From: Flavobacteriales bacterium UBA3477
Lineage (GTDB): Bacteria > Bacteroidota > Bacteroidia > Flavobacteriales > Schleiferiaceae
DNA: 64,000 nt
Assembly: GCA_002378005.1 (NCBI GenBank)
Contig: DFQY01000030.1
Location: forward strand, 83,722-147,721
Direction of reading: 5' to 3'
Shown here: piece by piece, positions 44,009 to 52,279 of the stretch
Layout of the letters: each line of letters opens with the position of its first letter
Numbering within the stretch: the stretch's first letter is position 1
Notes under the pieces: generated by a model
Databases searched by the model: none
Seen by the model: the letters and a program-made list of their open reading frames with translations, nothing else
Told to the model about the DNA's origin: nothing
Position numbers and translations under genes: made by a program

Positions 44009-45115
44009 TTAATACTCGTCCGCAGCGGCGCTTTCGCCCTGCTTCATCAAGAACGCTTTTAAGAAGGCATCAATGTTTCCATTCATCACTCCGTCCACAT
44101 CCGATGTCTCCTCAGCGGTACGAACGTCTTTGACCAATTTGTATGGGTGCATCACATAATTGCGAATCTGCGAACCCCATTCGATCTTCTTCTTACCTGC
44201 TTCAATCTCCGCACGCTTGGCATTGCGCGCCTCAATCTCCATCTCGTAAAGTTGAGACTTCAAAAGCTGAATGGCCTTTTCCTTGTTCCCCAACTGTGAG
44301 CGCGTTTCGGTGTTCTCAATGATTATTCCGGTGGGTTTGTGACGTAGTCGGACCCCGGTCTCTACCTTATTCACGTTCTGACCACCCGCTCCCGAACTAC
44401 GGAAGGTATCCCATTCGATATCGCTCAAGTTGATCTGTATGTCGATTGTATCGTCCACCAATGGGAATACATACACCGAGACGAAGGAAGTATGTCGCTT
44501 GGCATTCGAATCGAAAGGTGATATACGCACTAATCGGTGCACCCCATTTTCTCCTTTCAAATACCCGAAAGCGTAATCTCCTTCAATCTCAATAGTTACA
44601 GTTTTAATTCCGGCAACATCGCCTTCTTGCATGACCAACTCTTTGGTCTTGTAACCGCTCTTCTCTGCGTACATTAAGTACATACGCATCAACATACTCG
44701 CCCAATCACAGCTTTCTGTACCACCGGCACCCGCTGTAATCTGCAAAACGGCACTCAGCTTATCTTCCTCACCACTCAACATGTTACGGAATTCCAATTC
44801 CTCAATCAAATTCTCACAAGCATCATAAGCTTCTTTGACCTCCGATTCGTCTAACTCACCTTCTTTGTAAAACTCCAAACTAAGTTCGGCCTCACCGAAC
44901 AAAGCCTCCGCTTGTTCATAGCCCTCTACCCAGAACTTCACGCCACGAAGTGCCTTCATGGTTTTTTCCGCCTCTTTCGGGTCGTTCCAAAACCCAGGAG
45001 AAGCAGTTTTCTCCTCTTCGTTGATGATATAGATGCGTTTTTGCTCAAGGTTGAGGTAGGACGCTAGTCGCTCCAATCGCTCGCCCAAAGACTTGATTTG
45101 ATCTGCTGTAACCAT
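44009..45115 (-). CDS. prfB: Peptide chain release factor 2
   Basis: 368 aa in one uninterrupted frame from the ATG at 45115. The stop-codon recognition tripeptide SPF (RISPFDSNAKRHTSF) and the catalytic GGQ (GAGGQNVNKVETG) are both present. At the place where many bacteria have an in-frame UGA and a +1 frameshift (after ERLASYL), the sequence reads on as CTC AAC CTT GAG, so no frameshift is needed and autoregulation by that route is absent. An exact -7 box lies 7 nt before the ATG. Confidence 0.96.
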   Translation of the reverse strand: MVTADQIKSLGERLERLASYLNLEQKRIYIINEEEKTASPGFWNDPKEAEKTMKALRGVKFWVEGYEQAEALFGEAELSLEFYKEGELDESEVKEAYDACENLIEELEFRNMLSGEEDKLSAVLQITAGAGGTESCDWASMLMRMYLMYAEKSGYKTKELVMQEGDVAGIKTVTIEIEGDYAFGYLKGENGVHRLVRISPFDSNAKRHTSFVSVYVFPLVDDTIDIQINLSDIEWDTFRSSGAGGQNVNKVETGVRLRHKPTGIIIENTETRSQLGNKEKAIQLLKSQLYEMEIEARNAKRAEIEAGKKKIEWGSQIRNYVMHPYKLVKDVRTAEETSDVDGVMNGNIDAFLKAFLMKQGESAAADEY

Positions 45116-45122
45116 AGGGTGA

Positions 45123-45130
45123 CAAAGTTA
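45123..45130 (-). promoter_or_regulatory. -7 promoter element of prfB (leaderless geometry)
   Basis: TAACTTTG on the minus strand, exact TAnnTTTG match, 7 nt (TCACCCT) before the ATG at 45115, implying little or no 5' leader. Confidence 0.6.
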
Positions 45131-45171
45131 AGCATACCCTTGCTATCTTCACGCTTTAACAGTGAAAGACC

Positions 45172-46191
45172 ATGTTTGAAGTTGACTTGCGCAGTGATAC
45201 TGTGACCCGCCCTAGTAAGGCCATGTTAAATGCGATGATTAGCAGCCCTGTAGGGGACGATGTTTGGGGCGATGACCCCACGGTCCTAAAACTTGAGGCC
45301 ATGGTCGCTGAACGCTTCGGCACGGAAAAAGCACTTTTTTGTGTGAGCGGTACACAGGCAAATCAAATTGCTTTGATGTCTCACCTCAGCCCTGGCGACG
45401 AGGTCATCTGCCATCCCTATGCCCATATCTACAACTACGAAGGCGGTGGAATTGCGGCAAATGCACATTCCTCGGTTGTTTTCACCGGTGATGATCGCGG
45501 CATTATGCACCCAGAAGGAGTGCTAAGCTGTATCAAAGCCGACGATGTCCATTACCCAAAATCGCGCGTACTTGCACTAGAAAACACGTCCAATAAAGGC
45601 GGTGGAACGTGCTACGAATGGGAAGAAATAGAAGCACTGAGAGCAGTGGCCAATGCTCAAGGCCTAACCTTCCACCTCGATGGCGCACGCCTTTACAATG
45701 CCCTAGTCGCCAAAAATCAAAGTGAAAGCGATTACGGGACGGCATTTGATTCCATTTCCATCTGTCTCTCCAAAGGTCTTGGTGCACCGGTAGGCTCTGT
45801 GCTTTTAGGCAGCGAGGAATTCATTTATCATAGCCGCAGAATTCGCAAACGAATAGGCGGTGGCTGGCGACAGGCAGGCCTTTTAGCTGGTGCTGCGATC
45901 TATGCGCTAGAAAACAACGTGGACCGATTGGCCGAAGACCACGCCGCTGCCAAAGACCTGGCGGAATTTTTAAGCCAGCAATCTTGGGTCAAAAATGTCG
46001 TGGCCCCCGAAACCAACATCCTAATCTTTGGATTGAACGAGGATATGGACCAGGAAGCATTCATTGATACCCTAGCAGAGAAGGGAATTGGAATTTCTCA
46101 GATGGGTCCCGGAAAATGCCGCATGGTCTTCCACCTAGATGTAACGCCAGCTGGAATACAGAAGGTGAAGGAGGTACTAGCTTCCATTTAA
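45172..46191 (+). CDS. ltaE: Low-specificity L-threonine aldolase
   Basis: 339 aa, PLP fold type I enzyme cleaving threonine/allo-threonine to glycine and acetaldehyde. LRSDTVTRPSKAML at the N-terminus, VGDDVWGDDPTV, CVSGTQANQIAL, HLDGARLYNA, and the PLP lysine K201 in SICLSKGLGAP. Divergent from prfB. The 55-aa zinc-ribbon gene begins 6 nt after its stop. Confidence 0.94.
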   Translation: MFEVDLRSDTVTRPSKAMLNAMISSPVGDDVWGDDPTVLKLEAMVAERFGTEKALFCVSGTQANQIALMSHLSPGDEVICHPYAHIYNYEGGGIAANAHSSVVFTGDDRGIMHPEGVLSCIKADDVHYPKSRVLALENTSNKGGGTCYEWEEIEALRAVANAQGLTFHLDGARLYNALVAKNQSESDYGTAFDSISICLSKGLGAPVGSVLLGSEEFIYHSRRIRKRIGGGWRQAGLLAGAAIYALENNVDRLAEDHAAAKDLAEFLSQQSWVKNVVAPETNILIFGLNEDMDQEAFIDTLAEKGIGISQMGPGKCRMVFHLDVTPAGIQKVKEVLASI

Positions 46192-46197
46192 TTTTCG

Positions 46198-46365
46198 ATG
46201 GCAAGAGTTAAGAAGTGTCCGCATTGCAGCAAAGACCATTCGATCATGTTCAGGGCACAATACAAACCTGCTGACAAAACCTGGTATTTCCTCTGCGAGG
46301 CGTGCGTTTTAGAAGTTAAACCAGGAAACCCACACTACCGCTACGGCGGCACTTGGAAGGGTTAA
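46198..46365 (+). CDS. Small two-CxxC zinc-ribbon protein (55 aa)
   Basis: 55 aa beginning MARVKKCPHCSKDHS. Two CxxC pairs (C7/C10 and C33/C36) frame a short beta region (MFRAQYKPADKTWYFLCEAC), a classic zinc ribbon. The C-terminus is aromatic (PGNPHYRYGGTWKG). It starts 6 nt after the threonine aldolase stop, so it is probably in that operon, and its stop overlaps the converging recX stop by 4 bp. I know similar uncharacterised small proteins from other phyla but cannot assign a function; nucleic-acid or protein binding is inference. Confidence 0.78.
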   Translation: MARVKKCPHCSKDHSIMFRAQYKPADKTWYFLCEACVLEVKPGNPHYRYGGTWKG

Positions 46366-46814
46366 AGGGAACTTTTACGTTCTTCCTCTACCTTATTATA
46401 AGCCCTATTAATCATCTCAAAAGAATACCCGCGGCGTTGCATCGCAGCGGTAAGCTGTTCCTTAGTCTTTGAGCTGAACCAACGATCCGCTAAATACAGC
46501 GCATTCTCTTGCACGCGCTCTTCGGGAATTTGATTCAATATCCTATCGATGGTCACCTTCGGAATGCGATGCTCTCGCAAACCAATGCTTATGCGATGAG
46601 GTGCCCAATGCTTTTGATTGAGCTTGCCTAGACAATAGGCCTCAGTAAAACGGTATTCATCGAGGAAGTTTTCTTCCATCAAGCTTGCCACGACCTCCTC
46701 TTGCCGATCCTTGGGCAATCCTAAAAGACCCAACTTTCGGTATACCTCAAATGGACTGCGCTCTTGATAGGCGCAATACCTGCGGAGTTTCTGTAATGCT
46801 TCGGAAGTTGTCAT
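46362..46814 (-). CDS. recX: Regulatory protein RecX
   Basis: 150 aa. Three RecX helical repeats: ALQKLRRYCAYQERSPFEVYRKL, LMEENFLDEYRFTEAYCLGKL, LREHRIPKVTIDRIL, then AMQRRGYSFEMINRAY. RecX binds and restrains RecA filaments. No recA is adjacent. The gene converges on the zinc-ribbon gene and lies downstream of the RNase G terminator; a one-mismatch -7 box (46819-46826) 4 nt before its ATG could drive it. Confidence 0.92.
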   Translation of the reverse strand: MTTSEALQKLRRYCAYQERSPFEVYRKLGLLGLPKDRQEEVVASLMEENFLDEYRFTEAYCLGKLNQKHWAPHRISIGLREHRIPKVTIDRILNQIPEERVQENALYLADRWFSSKTKEQLTAAMQRRGYSFEMINRAYNKVEEERKSSL

Positions 46815-46818
46815 GAAC

Positions 46819-46826
46819 CAATTTTA
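46819..46826 (-). promoter_or_regulatory. Probable -7 element of recX
   Basis: TAAAATTG on the minus strand, one mismatch to TAnnTTTG, followed by GTTC and the ATG at 46814 (leaderless geometry). Confidence 0.35.
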
Positions 46827-46829
46827 ATG

Positions 46830-46864
46830 AAAAAACCCGCTCCATACTTCGTACGGAGCGGGTT
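46830..46864 (-). terminator. Intrinsic terminator of the RNase G operon
   Basis: AACCCGCTCC (46834-46843), 11-nt loop, GGAGCGGGTT (46855-46864). The A6 at 46830-46835 becomes the U-tract on the minus strand. Confidence 0.88.
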
Positions 46865-46882
46865 TGTAGAAAAACAAAAGTT

Positions 46883-48403
46883 TTACAGGGTGTTGTTCTC
46901 GCGGTCTTTGACCTTCCACTCTAACATCGTGTAGGCATCACGCGGCACAACCACCAATTTCTTACGTAAGTCACTTTGCCATGTTTTTTTAATGCTTCTA
47001 AAGTACCCTTTGGTAATGTAGGCCTCTAAGAACGGGTGAACATGGATGTACACTTCTCGCTTATCGAGTGTCGCCAATTTTGATTTTATCGCCTCAATGA
47101 TTTGAATAGGCGCCTCAACCAAATTATCTGGATTCTCCTCGCGAGTCGTAATATTCGTTTCAGGACGAACACGCTGGCGTGTGAGTTCCATCAAACCAAA
47201 CCTTGAAATGGGAAGGATTTTGTGACGTGCGCGGTCTTTCTTCATCTCATCGCGCATTTTCTCATAAACCGCCTTGCGGTTCTCTGCGCTATTCATATCG
47301 ATGAAGTCAACTACGACAATACCACCCATATCGCGCAAGCGCAACTGGCGTGCTACCTCTTCTGCCGCGAGCAAGTTGACCTGCAACGCATTGGCTTCTT
47401 GGTTTTCCGCCGTATTGGTTCTATTGCCCGAGTTTACGTCTACCACATGCATTGCTTCGGTATGCTCAATGATCAGGTATGCCCCTTTAGGCATGCTGAC
47501 TGAACGGCCGAATGCACCTTTGATTTGACGGTCTACACTAGCGAACTGGAACAACGGCATTTGACCGGTGTAATGTTTCACCATTTTAGACGCCCCCGGT
47601 TGAATCTCATCGAGGTATTCCTTTACCTCCTCATACAGATCTTCATTATCGATAGTGATGGAAGAAAAGCTATCATTGAACACATCGCGTAGAAACGCGC
47701 TGGCTCTATTCATTTCGCTGAAAATACGTACGGGCTTGTTCGAACGCTTAACCCCTTTATGGAGAACTTTCCACTTGCGGAGCAAGGATTCTAGGTCAGC
47801 CTGTAGTTCTTCTGCGCTCTGTCCTTTGGCGACAGTACGTATAATTACACCAAAGCCTTTTGGTTTGATGCTTCTGACCAAGTTTTTGAGTCTGTCTTTC
47901 TCTTCACGTTCGCGAATCTTTTGACTCACGCTCACGCGGTTAGAGAATGGCACGAGCACTACAAATCGGCCTGCAATACTAAGCTCGGCAGTGATTCTAG
48001 GCCCTTTCGTAGAAATGGGCTCCTTGGTGATTTGCACCAAGATTTGATCGCCTTGCTTTAGAACATCACCAATGTTGCCCTCCTTCTGGATGTTGGCTTC
48101 ATTTTTAAAGTTGGTGAGGTTGCTTTGTTGCTTGCCTTTTAAGGTGCGACGTAGGTAGGATTGCCAGGAATTTATCTGCGGCCCGAGATCTTGGTAGTGC
48201 AAAAATGCATCTTTTGTATAACCAACATCTACGAAGGCAGCGTTTAGGCCAGTGGCCAATTTTTTTACAGTCCCTAGGTATACGTCACCAACGGAGAAAC
48301 TATCGTCTCCTTTTTCCTTAATGAGTTCCTGAAGTCTTCCGTCCTCAAGTAGTGCAATATCCGCTCGGTCAGAACTAGCACTAATAACTAATTCTGTGCG
48401 CAT
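46883..48403 (-). CDS. rng: Ribonuclease E/G
   Basis: 506 aa. N-terminal RNase H-like fold with an embedded S1 domain (about 36-130, VGDVYLGTVKKLATGLNAAFVDVGY), then the DNase I-like catalytic domain with metal aspartates in MHVVDVNSGNRT (about 318) and VVVDFIDMNSAENR (about 362), and the RGG-type motif region TRQRVRPE. It processes rRNA precursors and starts mRNA decay. It lacks a long RNase E scaffold. It follows the 29-aa gene by 11 bp in the HU-TPR-29aa-rng operon. Confidence 0.95.
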   Translation of the reverse strand: MRTELVISASSDRADIALLEDGRLQELIKEKGDDSFSVGDVYLGTVKKLATGLNAAFVDVGYTKDAFLHYQDLGPQINSWQSYLRRTLKGKQQSNLTNFKNEANIQKEGNIGDVLKQGDQILVQITKEPISTKGPRITAELSIAGRFVVLVPFSNRVSVSQKIREREEKDRLKNLVRSIKPKGFGVIIRTVAKGQSAEELQADLESLLRKWKVLHKGVKRSNKPVRIFSEMNRASAFLRDVFNDSFSSITIDNEDLYEEVKEYLDEIQPGASKMVKHYTGQMPLFQFASVDRQIKGAFGRSVSMPKGAYLIIEHTEAMHVVDVNSGNRTNTAENQEANALQVNLLAAEEVARQLRLRDMGGIVVVDFIDMNSAENRKAVYEKMRDEMKKDRARHKILPISRFGLMELTRQRVRPETNITTREENPDNLVEAPIQIIEAIKSKLATLDKREVYIHVHPFLEAYITKGYFRSIKKTWQSDLRKKLVVVPRDAYTMLEWKVKDRENNTL

Positions 48404-48414
48404 ACTCTACTTGA

Positions 48415-48504
48415 TTATTTTTTCTTGTGACGGTTTTTTCTTAGACGCTTCTTACGCTTGTGCGTAGCAATCTTATGTCTTTTACGTTTCTTTCCGCTTG
48501 GCAT
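48415..48504 (-). CDS. 29-aa basic ribosome-associated-type peptide (AURKAIP1/COX24-like)
   Basis: 29 codons beginning MPSGKKRKRHKIATHKRKKR; all but a few residues are Lys, Arg or His. It matches the very short, highly conserved Bacteroidota proteins related to the AURKAIP1/COX24 (mitochondrial mS38) C-terminal motif, which suggests a ribosomal component. It lies between a TPR gene (21 bp upstream) and rng (11 bp downstream) in the same orientation. Too short for ordinary gene finders. Ribosome association is inference from family resemblance. Confidence 0.82.
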   Translation of the reverse strand: MPSGKKRKRHKIATHKRKKRLRKNRHKKK

Positions 48505-48525
48505 AATGCTAAGTTTTAAAAATTA

Positions 48526-48996
48526 TTAATTCTGTAATCCAGCAACCAAATCATTGATTCGTGTTGCCTCTGGATGTGTGTTCAAATACTCTTGCGCACT
48601 GGTCAAAGCAGCAATGGTATCTCCCATTTGCAGGAGCGATTGACTCTTATTCAACCAATACATTTCAACCTCGGGGCGGATCTGGGTCAAATGATGGAAG
48701 CGATCCACCGCTTTTTCCCACTGGCCACTCATCATGGAAAAGTTTCCTAACCACATCAATGCTTTATCGTGGTCTGGATTCTCCTTCAATACCTCAAGCA
48801 ACATGCCGATGGCTTGCATAGGTGAGCCCTCACCACTTTGGATGATGGCAACTGCTTCGTCCACCTTTGCATCGAGCCCTGTGTTCTCCGTCGCCGCCGG
48901 CACGACCTCCTCAACAGCAGCGGCTCTAGGCGCACGCATCAACAAAACCGCCGCTACGACTGCAAGAAGTACTGCTATGATCTGGTTTCTTTTCAA
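48526..48996 (-). CDS. Membrane-anchored tetratricopeptide protein
   Basis: 156 aa. N-terminal membrane anchor or uncleaved signal (about 6-21, IIAVLLAVVAAVLLM), a linker rich in Ala/Val/Glu, then two to three TPR units (AIGMLLEVLKENPDHDKALMWLGNFSMMSGQWEKAVDRFHHL). It starts 1 nt after the HU stop and ends 21 nt before the 29-aa gene. Partner proteins unknown. Confidence 0.85.
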   Translation of the reverse strand: MKRNQIIAVLLAVVAAVLLMRAPRAAAVEEVVPAATENTGLDAKVDEAVAIIQSGEGSPMQAIGMLLEVLKENPDHDKALMWLGNFSMMSGQWEKAVDRFHHLTQIRPEVEMYWLNKSQSLLQMGDTIAALTSAQEYLNTHPEATRINDLVAGLQN

Positions 48997-48997
48997 A

Positions 48998-49291
48998 TTA
49001 GTCGTTTACGGGTACATTATCCTTCACACCTTCCACGAATACTTTCGCAGGTTTGAATGCTGGGATAAAGTGAGCCGGAATGACGATAGTCGTGTTCTTC
49101 GAGATGTTACGACCTGTTTTCTGGGCACGCTTCTTCACGATGAAAGAACCGAAACCACGTAGGTACACATTGTTTCCATCTTCTAGGCTGTGCTTAATCT
49201 CTTTCATGAAGCTTTCAACAACCGCTTGAACGTCTCCGCGTTCCATTCCTGTTTTATCAGAAATCTTAGTAACGATATCTGCTTTAGTCAT
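48998..49291 (-). CDS. HU/IHF-family DNA-binding protein
   Basis: 97 aa, the usual size for a DNA-bending histone-like protein. MTKADIVTKISDKTGMERGDVQ (helical dimer part), VYLRGFGSFIVKKRAQKTGRN (the conserved GFGSF turn), and NTTIVIPAHFIPAFKPAK for the beta-arm (Pro-containing intercalating tip) and base. First gene of the HU-TPR-29aa-rng transcript. Confidence 0.95.
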   Translation of the reverse strand: MTKADIVTKISDKTGMERGDVQAVVESFMKEIKHSLEDGNNVYLRGFGSFIVKKRAQKTGRNISKNTTIVIPAHFIPAFKPAKVFVEGVKDNVPVND

Positions 49292-49337
49292 TTGCTCTGT
49301 ATTTTTAGGTCCTTTCGGACTTGGTTAATGAGGGGCG

Positions 49338-49345
49338 CAAATATA
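49338..49345 (-). promoter_or_regulatory. -7 promoter element of the HU operon
   Basis: TATATTTG on the minus strand, exact match, 46 nt before the ATG. The leader contains a small inverted repeat (GTCC-TTTC-GGAC, 49309-49320). Confidence 0.6.
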
Positions 49346-49400
49346 CACCTATTCTCCTTATTTACAGATTAAAAGCATAAAATAATCGGATACCCTGCAC

Positions 49401-50399
49401 GTGAGCAAAAACGCATTTAACCACTTCATTATTAGCATTGAAGAGTACTTCAATCAAAACAAGCGTGATTTACCTTGGCGTAAAAAGACTCCCATGGCCT
49501 ATGAGGTGTGGTTGAGCGAAATCATCTTACAACAAACAAGGGTGGCGCAAGGCACCCCATTCTACAAGAAAATTATCGCCGCCTATCCTACGGTCAAGGC
49601 CCTAGCTGAGGCCCCTGAAGACGAACTTTTGGCTCTTTGGACCGGTTTAGGGTACTATAGTCGCGCCAGAAATTTGCAAAAAGGTGCCCAACAAATCATG
49701 GCGGAGTTTAAGGGCCAATTACCTTCTACCAGCAAAGACTTGTTGTCCATTAAGGGTATTGGACCATATACCGCGGCAGCCATCTCCAGTATTTGTTTTG
49801 GAGAGCGAAAAGGGGTAGTGGATGGCAATGTATACCGTGTGCTTTCGAGGTATTTTGGGATTCACAGTCCCATAAATCAAGGTTCAGGTCCAAAAGAGTT
49901 TCAGGAGCTCGCAGATGAATTGGTTCAAGAAGCCCAACACCCTGGAAATTACAACCAGGGCATCATGGAATTCGGCGCACTTCATTGCACCCCAAAAAAA
50001 CCGCAATGTGAATCCTGCCCTCTTGCCTCATTTTGCCATGCGTATCAACACCAAAGCATCGACGAATTGCCGGTGAAAATCCGCAAGAATAATCGCACAG
50101 AGCAAACTATTCATTTCGCCGTGGTGGAGCGCGGGGGAAAGTGGGCCATGTGTAAACGAGATACCTCGTCTATCTGGGGCGGATTGTATGAGTTCCCGAG
50201 GCTGGAGAGCGCTCCCAAAAAGGGGATATTGATGCAGGATCCCATTACGCACAAACTCTCACACAAGGACCTTCACTGCCATTTTTGGGCGGTGGACGAA
50301 GGTGCGATTGGGGAGGCGCAAGAGTTTTATGGAAAGGGTGAAATGGAAGGACTTGGGATGCCGGTTATTGTGTCCAATTTTGTTAAAAACATGCTGTAA
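49401..50399 (+). CDS. mutY: A/G-specific adenine glycosylase MutY
   Basis: 332 aa, GTG start at 49401. Removes adenine mispaired with 8-oxoguanine. Seen: catalytic-acid region PTPMAYEVWLSEIILQQTRV (Glu), helix-hairpin-helix LLSIKGIGPYTAAAI (about 114-128), the catalytic Asp in VVDGNVYRVLSR, the [4Fe-4S] ligands in C-x6-C-x2-C-x5-C (CTPKKPQCESCPLASFC, about 196-212), and a C-terminal NUDIX-like 8-oxoG recognition domain. Opens mutY-ssb-gldE-gldD, a conserved Flavobacteria order. Confidence 0.95.
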   Translation: MSKNAFNHFIISIEEYFNQNKRDLPWRKKTPMAYEVWLSEIILQQTRVAQGTPFYKKIIAAYPTVKALAEAPEDELLALWTGLGYYSRARNLQKGAQQIMAEFKGQLPSTSKDLLSIKGIGPYTAAAISSICFGERKGVVDGNVYRVLSRYFGIHSPINQGSGPKEFQELADELVQEAQHPGNYNQGIMEFGALHCTPKKPQCESCPLASFCHAYQHQSIDELPVKIRKNNRTEQTIHFAVVERGGKWAMCKRDTSSIWGGLYEFPRLESAPKKGILMQDPITHKLSHKDLHCHFWAVDEGAIGEAQEFYGKGEMEGLGMPVIVSNFVKNML

Positions 50400-50418
50400 T
50401 TAACGGACCAATTATGAC

Positions 50419-50426
50419 TATCTTTG
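50419..50426 (+). promoter_or_regulatory. -7 promoter element of ssb
   Basis: TATCTTTG, exact TAnnTTTG match, 30 nt before the ssb ATG, so ssb and gldED can be transcribed apart from mutY. Confidence 0.65.
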
Positions 50427-50456
50427 ATAGAATACAACAAGAAATTTTAGACGATC

Positions 50457-50933
50457 ATGGCAGGAACACTAAACAAGGTAATGCTCATTGGAAACCTCGG
50501 GAAAGACCCGGAAATTATGCACTTTGAAAACGGAGGATCATTGGTGAAATTCCCTTTGGCAACCTCTGAAACATACACCAATAGAGAAGGTCAGCGCGTG
50601 ACCAACACAGAATGGCACAACGTAGTCATCAATGCGAAAGGTTTGGTTGATGTAGCACACAAATACCTCAAGCGCGGACACAAAGTATACCTCGAAGGTC
50701 GCATTAAAACACGCAAATGGCAGGACCAAACCGGTGCTGATCGTTATACCACAGAAATTCAAGCGAACCAGATGACCATGCTGACCTCTCGCGTAGAAAG
50801 TGAAGGCATCTCATCAGAACAAGGTAGCGCTTACAGCCAAGCAAATTATGGCAACTCGGCACCCTCCGCAGAGCAACCAATGGCACCGGCAGCTACATCC
50901 CACGCACAGGATGAAGATGACCTACCGTTCTAA
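50457..50933 (+). CDS. ssb: Single-stranded DNA-binding protein
   Basis: 158 aa. OB fold in 1-110 (NKVMLIGNLGKDPE, WHNVVINAKGLVDVAHKYLKRGHKVYLEGRIKTRKW), a Gln/Ser/Ala-rich linker, and the acidic tip DEDDLPF that binds repair and replication partners. Start ATG at 50457. 20 bp before gldE. Confidence 0.97.
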   Translation: MAGTLNKVMLIGNLGKDPEIMHFENGGSLVKFPLATSETYTNREGQRVTNTEWHNVVINAKGLVDVAHKYLKRGHKVYLEGRIKTRKWQDQTGADRYTTEIQANQMTMLTSRVESEGISSEQGSAYSQANYGNSAPSAEQPMAPAATSHAQDEDDLPF

Positions 50934-50953
50934 GTCGAACTAAAACCAACCCT

Positions 50954-52279
50954 TTGGAAACAGAGCCTCCTTCATTGTTCTTTGATATCGCCCAAAACCT
51001 TGGGCACCTTACATCCGCAGATATTTTGCTGCTTTTGGTACTCGCCTTATTGCTGCTTTTGTCTGCGCTTATTTCAGGATCTGAAGTGGCTTTCTTTTCC
51101 ATTACGCCCGCCGACCGTGAGCTGATGGACGACAGCGAACCGCGCCAACAAAAAATATTGGAACTCCTAGAAGAACCGGACCACTTATTGGCCACCATTC
51201 TCATCTCCAATAACTTCGTTAACGTTGGGATCGTTATTGTATCGACGTATGTATTGAACAGCTTCTTCTCCCCAGGTAGCTGGAGTCCCCTACTCACTTT
51301 TGTGGTAGAAATCCTGGCCATTACGGGTGTGTTGTTGCTCTTTGGTGAGATCTTACCCAAGGTATATGCCAATGCGTCGAAGTTGCACTTTGCACAATTG
51401 GTCACCCCACTCCTCTCAAGAATTCACAGCGCTTTGCATCCTATCAGTGCACGATTGAGTAAAACCATCAACCGCATCAACATCGAGGGCCGCGGGCCAC
51501 AGCTCAGTGTGGACGACCTCGAGCAAGCCTTAGAGCTCACCGCGGATGAAAACTCGAAAGAGGAGGAACAGCGCATTCTCAAAGGGATTGTTCGCTTTGG
51601 ATCAACGACCGTAAAGGAAGTCATGACACCGCGTACGTCAGTCATCGCCATAGATATTAAGGCGCCGTATCCAGAGACATTGCAACATATTACCGAAAGT
51701 GGATATTCGCGCATTCCGGTGTTTGATGAGAACCTAGACCAAATCAAAGGCCTGGTGTACGTGAAGGACCTGCTGCCCTACATGGATGCCTCGGAAAACT
51801 TTGGATGGCAAGACCTTATGCGGGTTCCCTTCTTCGTGCCCGAGAGCAAGAAAATTGATGACCTGCTCAAAGAATTCCAACAACGCCGCATTCACCTCGC
51901 TATCGTGGTGGATGAATTTGGGGGTACCTCGGGGGTCATTTCCTTGGAGGACGTTTTGGAGGAGATTGTGGGTGAGATTTCGGACGAATTCGACGATGAA
52001 GATGTGGTATACAGCAAGCTTGACGACTACAACTATGTGTTCGAGGCCCAGACGCCGCTCATCGACTTTTGTAGAGTTTTAGGGATTTCCAGGGACCAAT
52101 TCGATACTGTAGACGGTGAAAGTGAAACCCTAGCAGGTCTTGTATTAGAGCTGGCAGGGAAGTTTTTGGAGAAGAATGAAAAGGTCAACTATAACAACTA
52201 TATCTTCAAGGTGGAAAGCGTCGACCAGCGCAAGCTAATCCGTATTAAAGTAACTGTAGACCCCAACCATGAAGCATAG
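50954..52279 (+). CDS. gldE: Gliding motility-associated protein GldE (CNNM/CBS domains)
   Basis: 441 aa, TTG start at 50954. Membrane domain (about 25-180), two CBS domains (about 215-345: MTPRTSVIAID, IAIVVDEFGGTSGVISLEDVLEEIVGEI) and a CorC_HlyC domain. GldE is named from its position with gldD; in Flavobacterium johnsoniae extra copies restore some gldB mutants. It overlaps gldD by 11 bp, and shares its architecture with the protein at 21575-22828. Confidence 0.92.
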   Translation: METEPPSLFFDIAQNLGHLTSADILLLLVLALLLLLSALISGSEVAFFSITPADRELMDDSEPRQQKILELLEEPDHLLATILISNNFVNVGIVIVSTYVLNSFFSPGSWSPLLTFVVEILAITGVLLLFGEILPKVYANASKLHFAQLVTPLLSRIHSALHPISARLSKTINRINIEGRGPQLSVDDLEQALELTADENSKEEEQRILKGIVRFGSTTVKEVMTPRTSVIAIDIKAPYPETLQHITESGYSRIPVFDENLDQIKGLVYVKDLLPYMDASENFGWQDLMRVPFFVPESKKIDDLLKEFQQRRIHLAIVVDEFGGTSGVISLEDVLEEIVGEISDEFDDEDVVYSKLDDYNYVFEAQTPLIDFCRVLGISRDQFDTVDGESETLAGLVLELAGKFLEKNEKVNYNNYIFKVESVDQRKLIRIKVTVDPNHEA

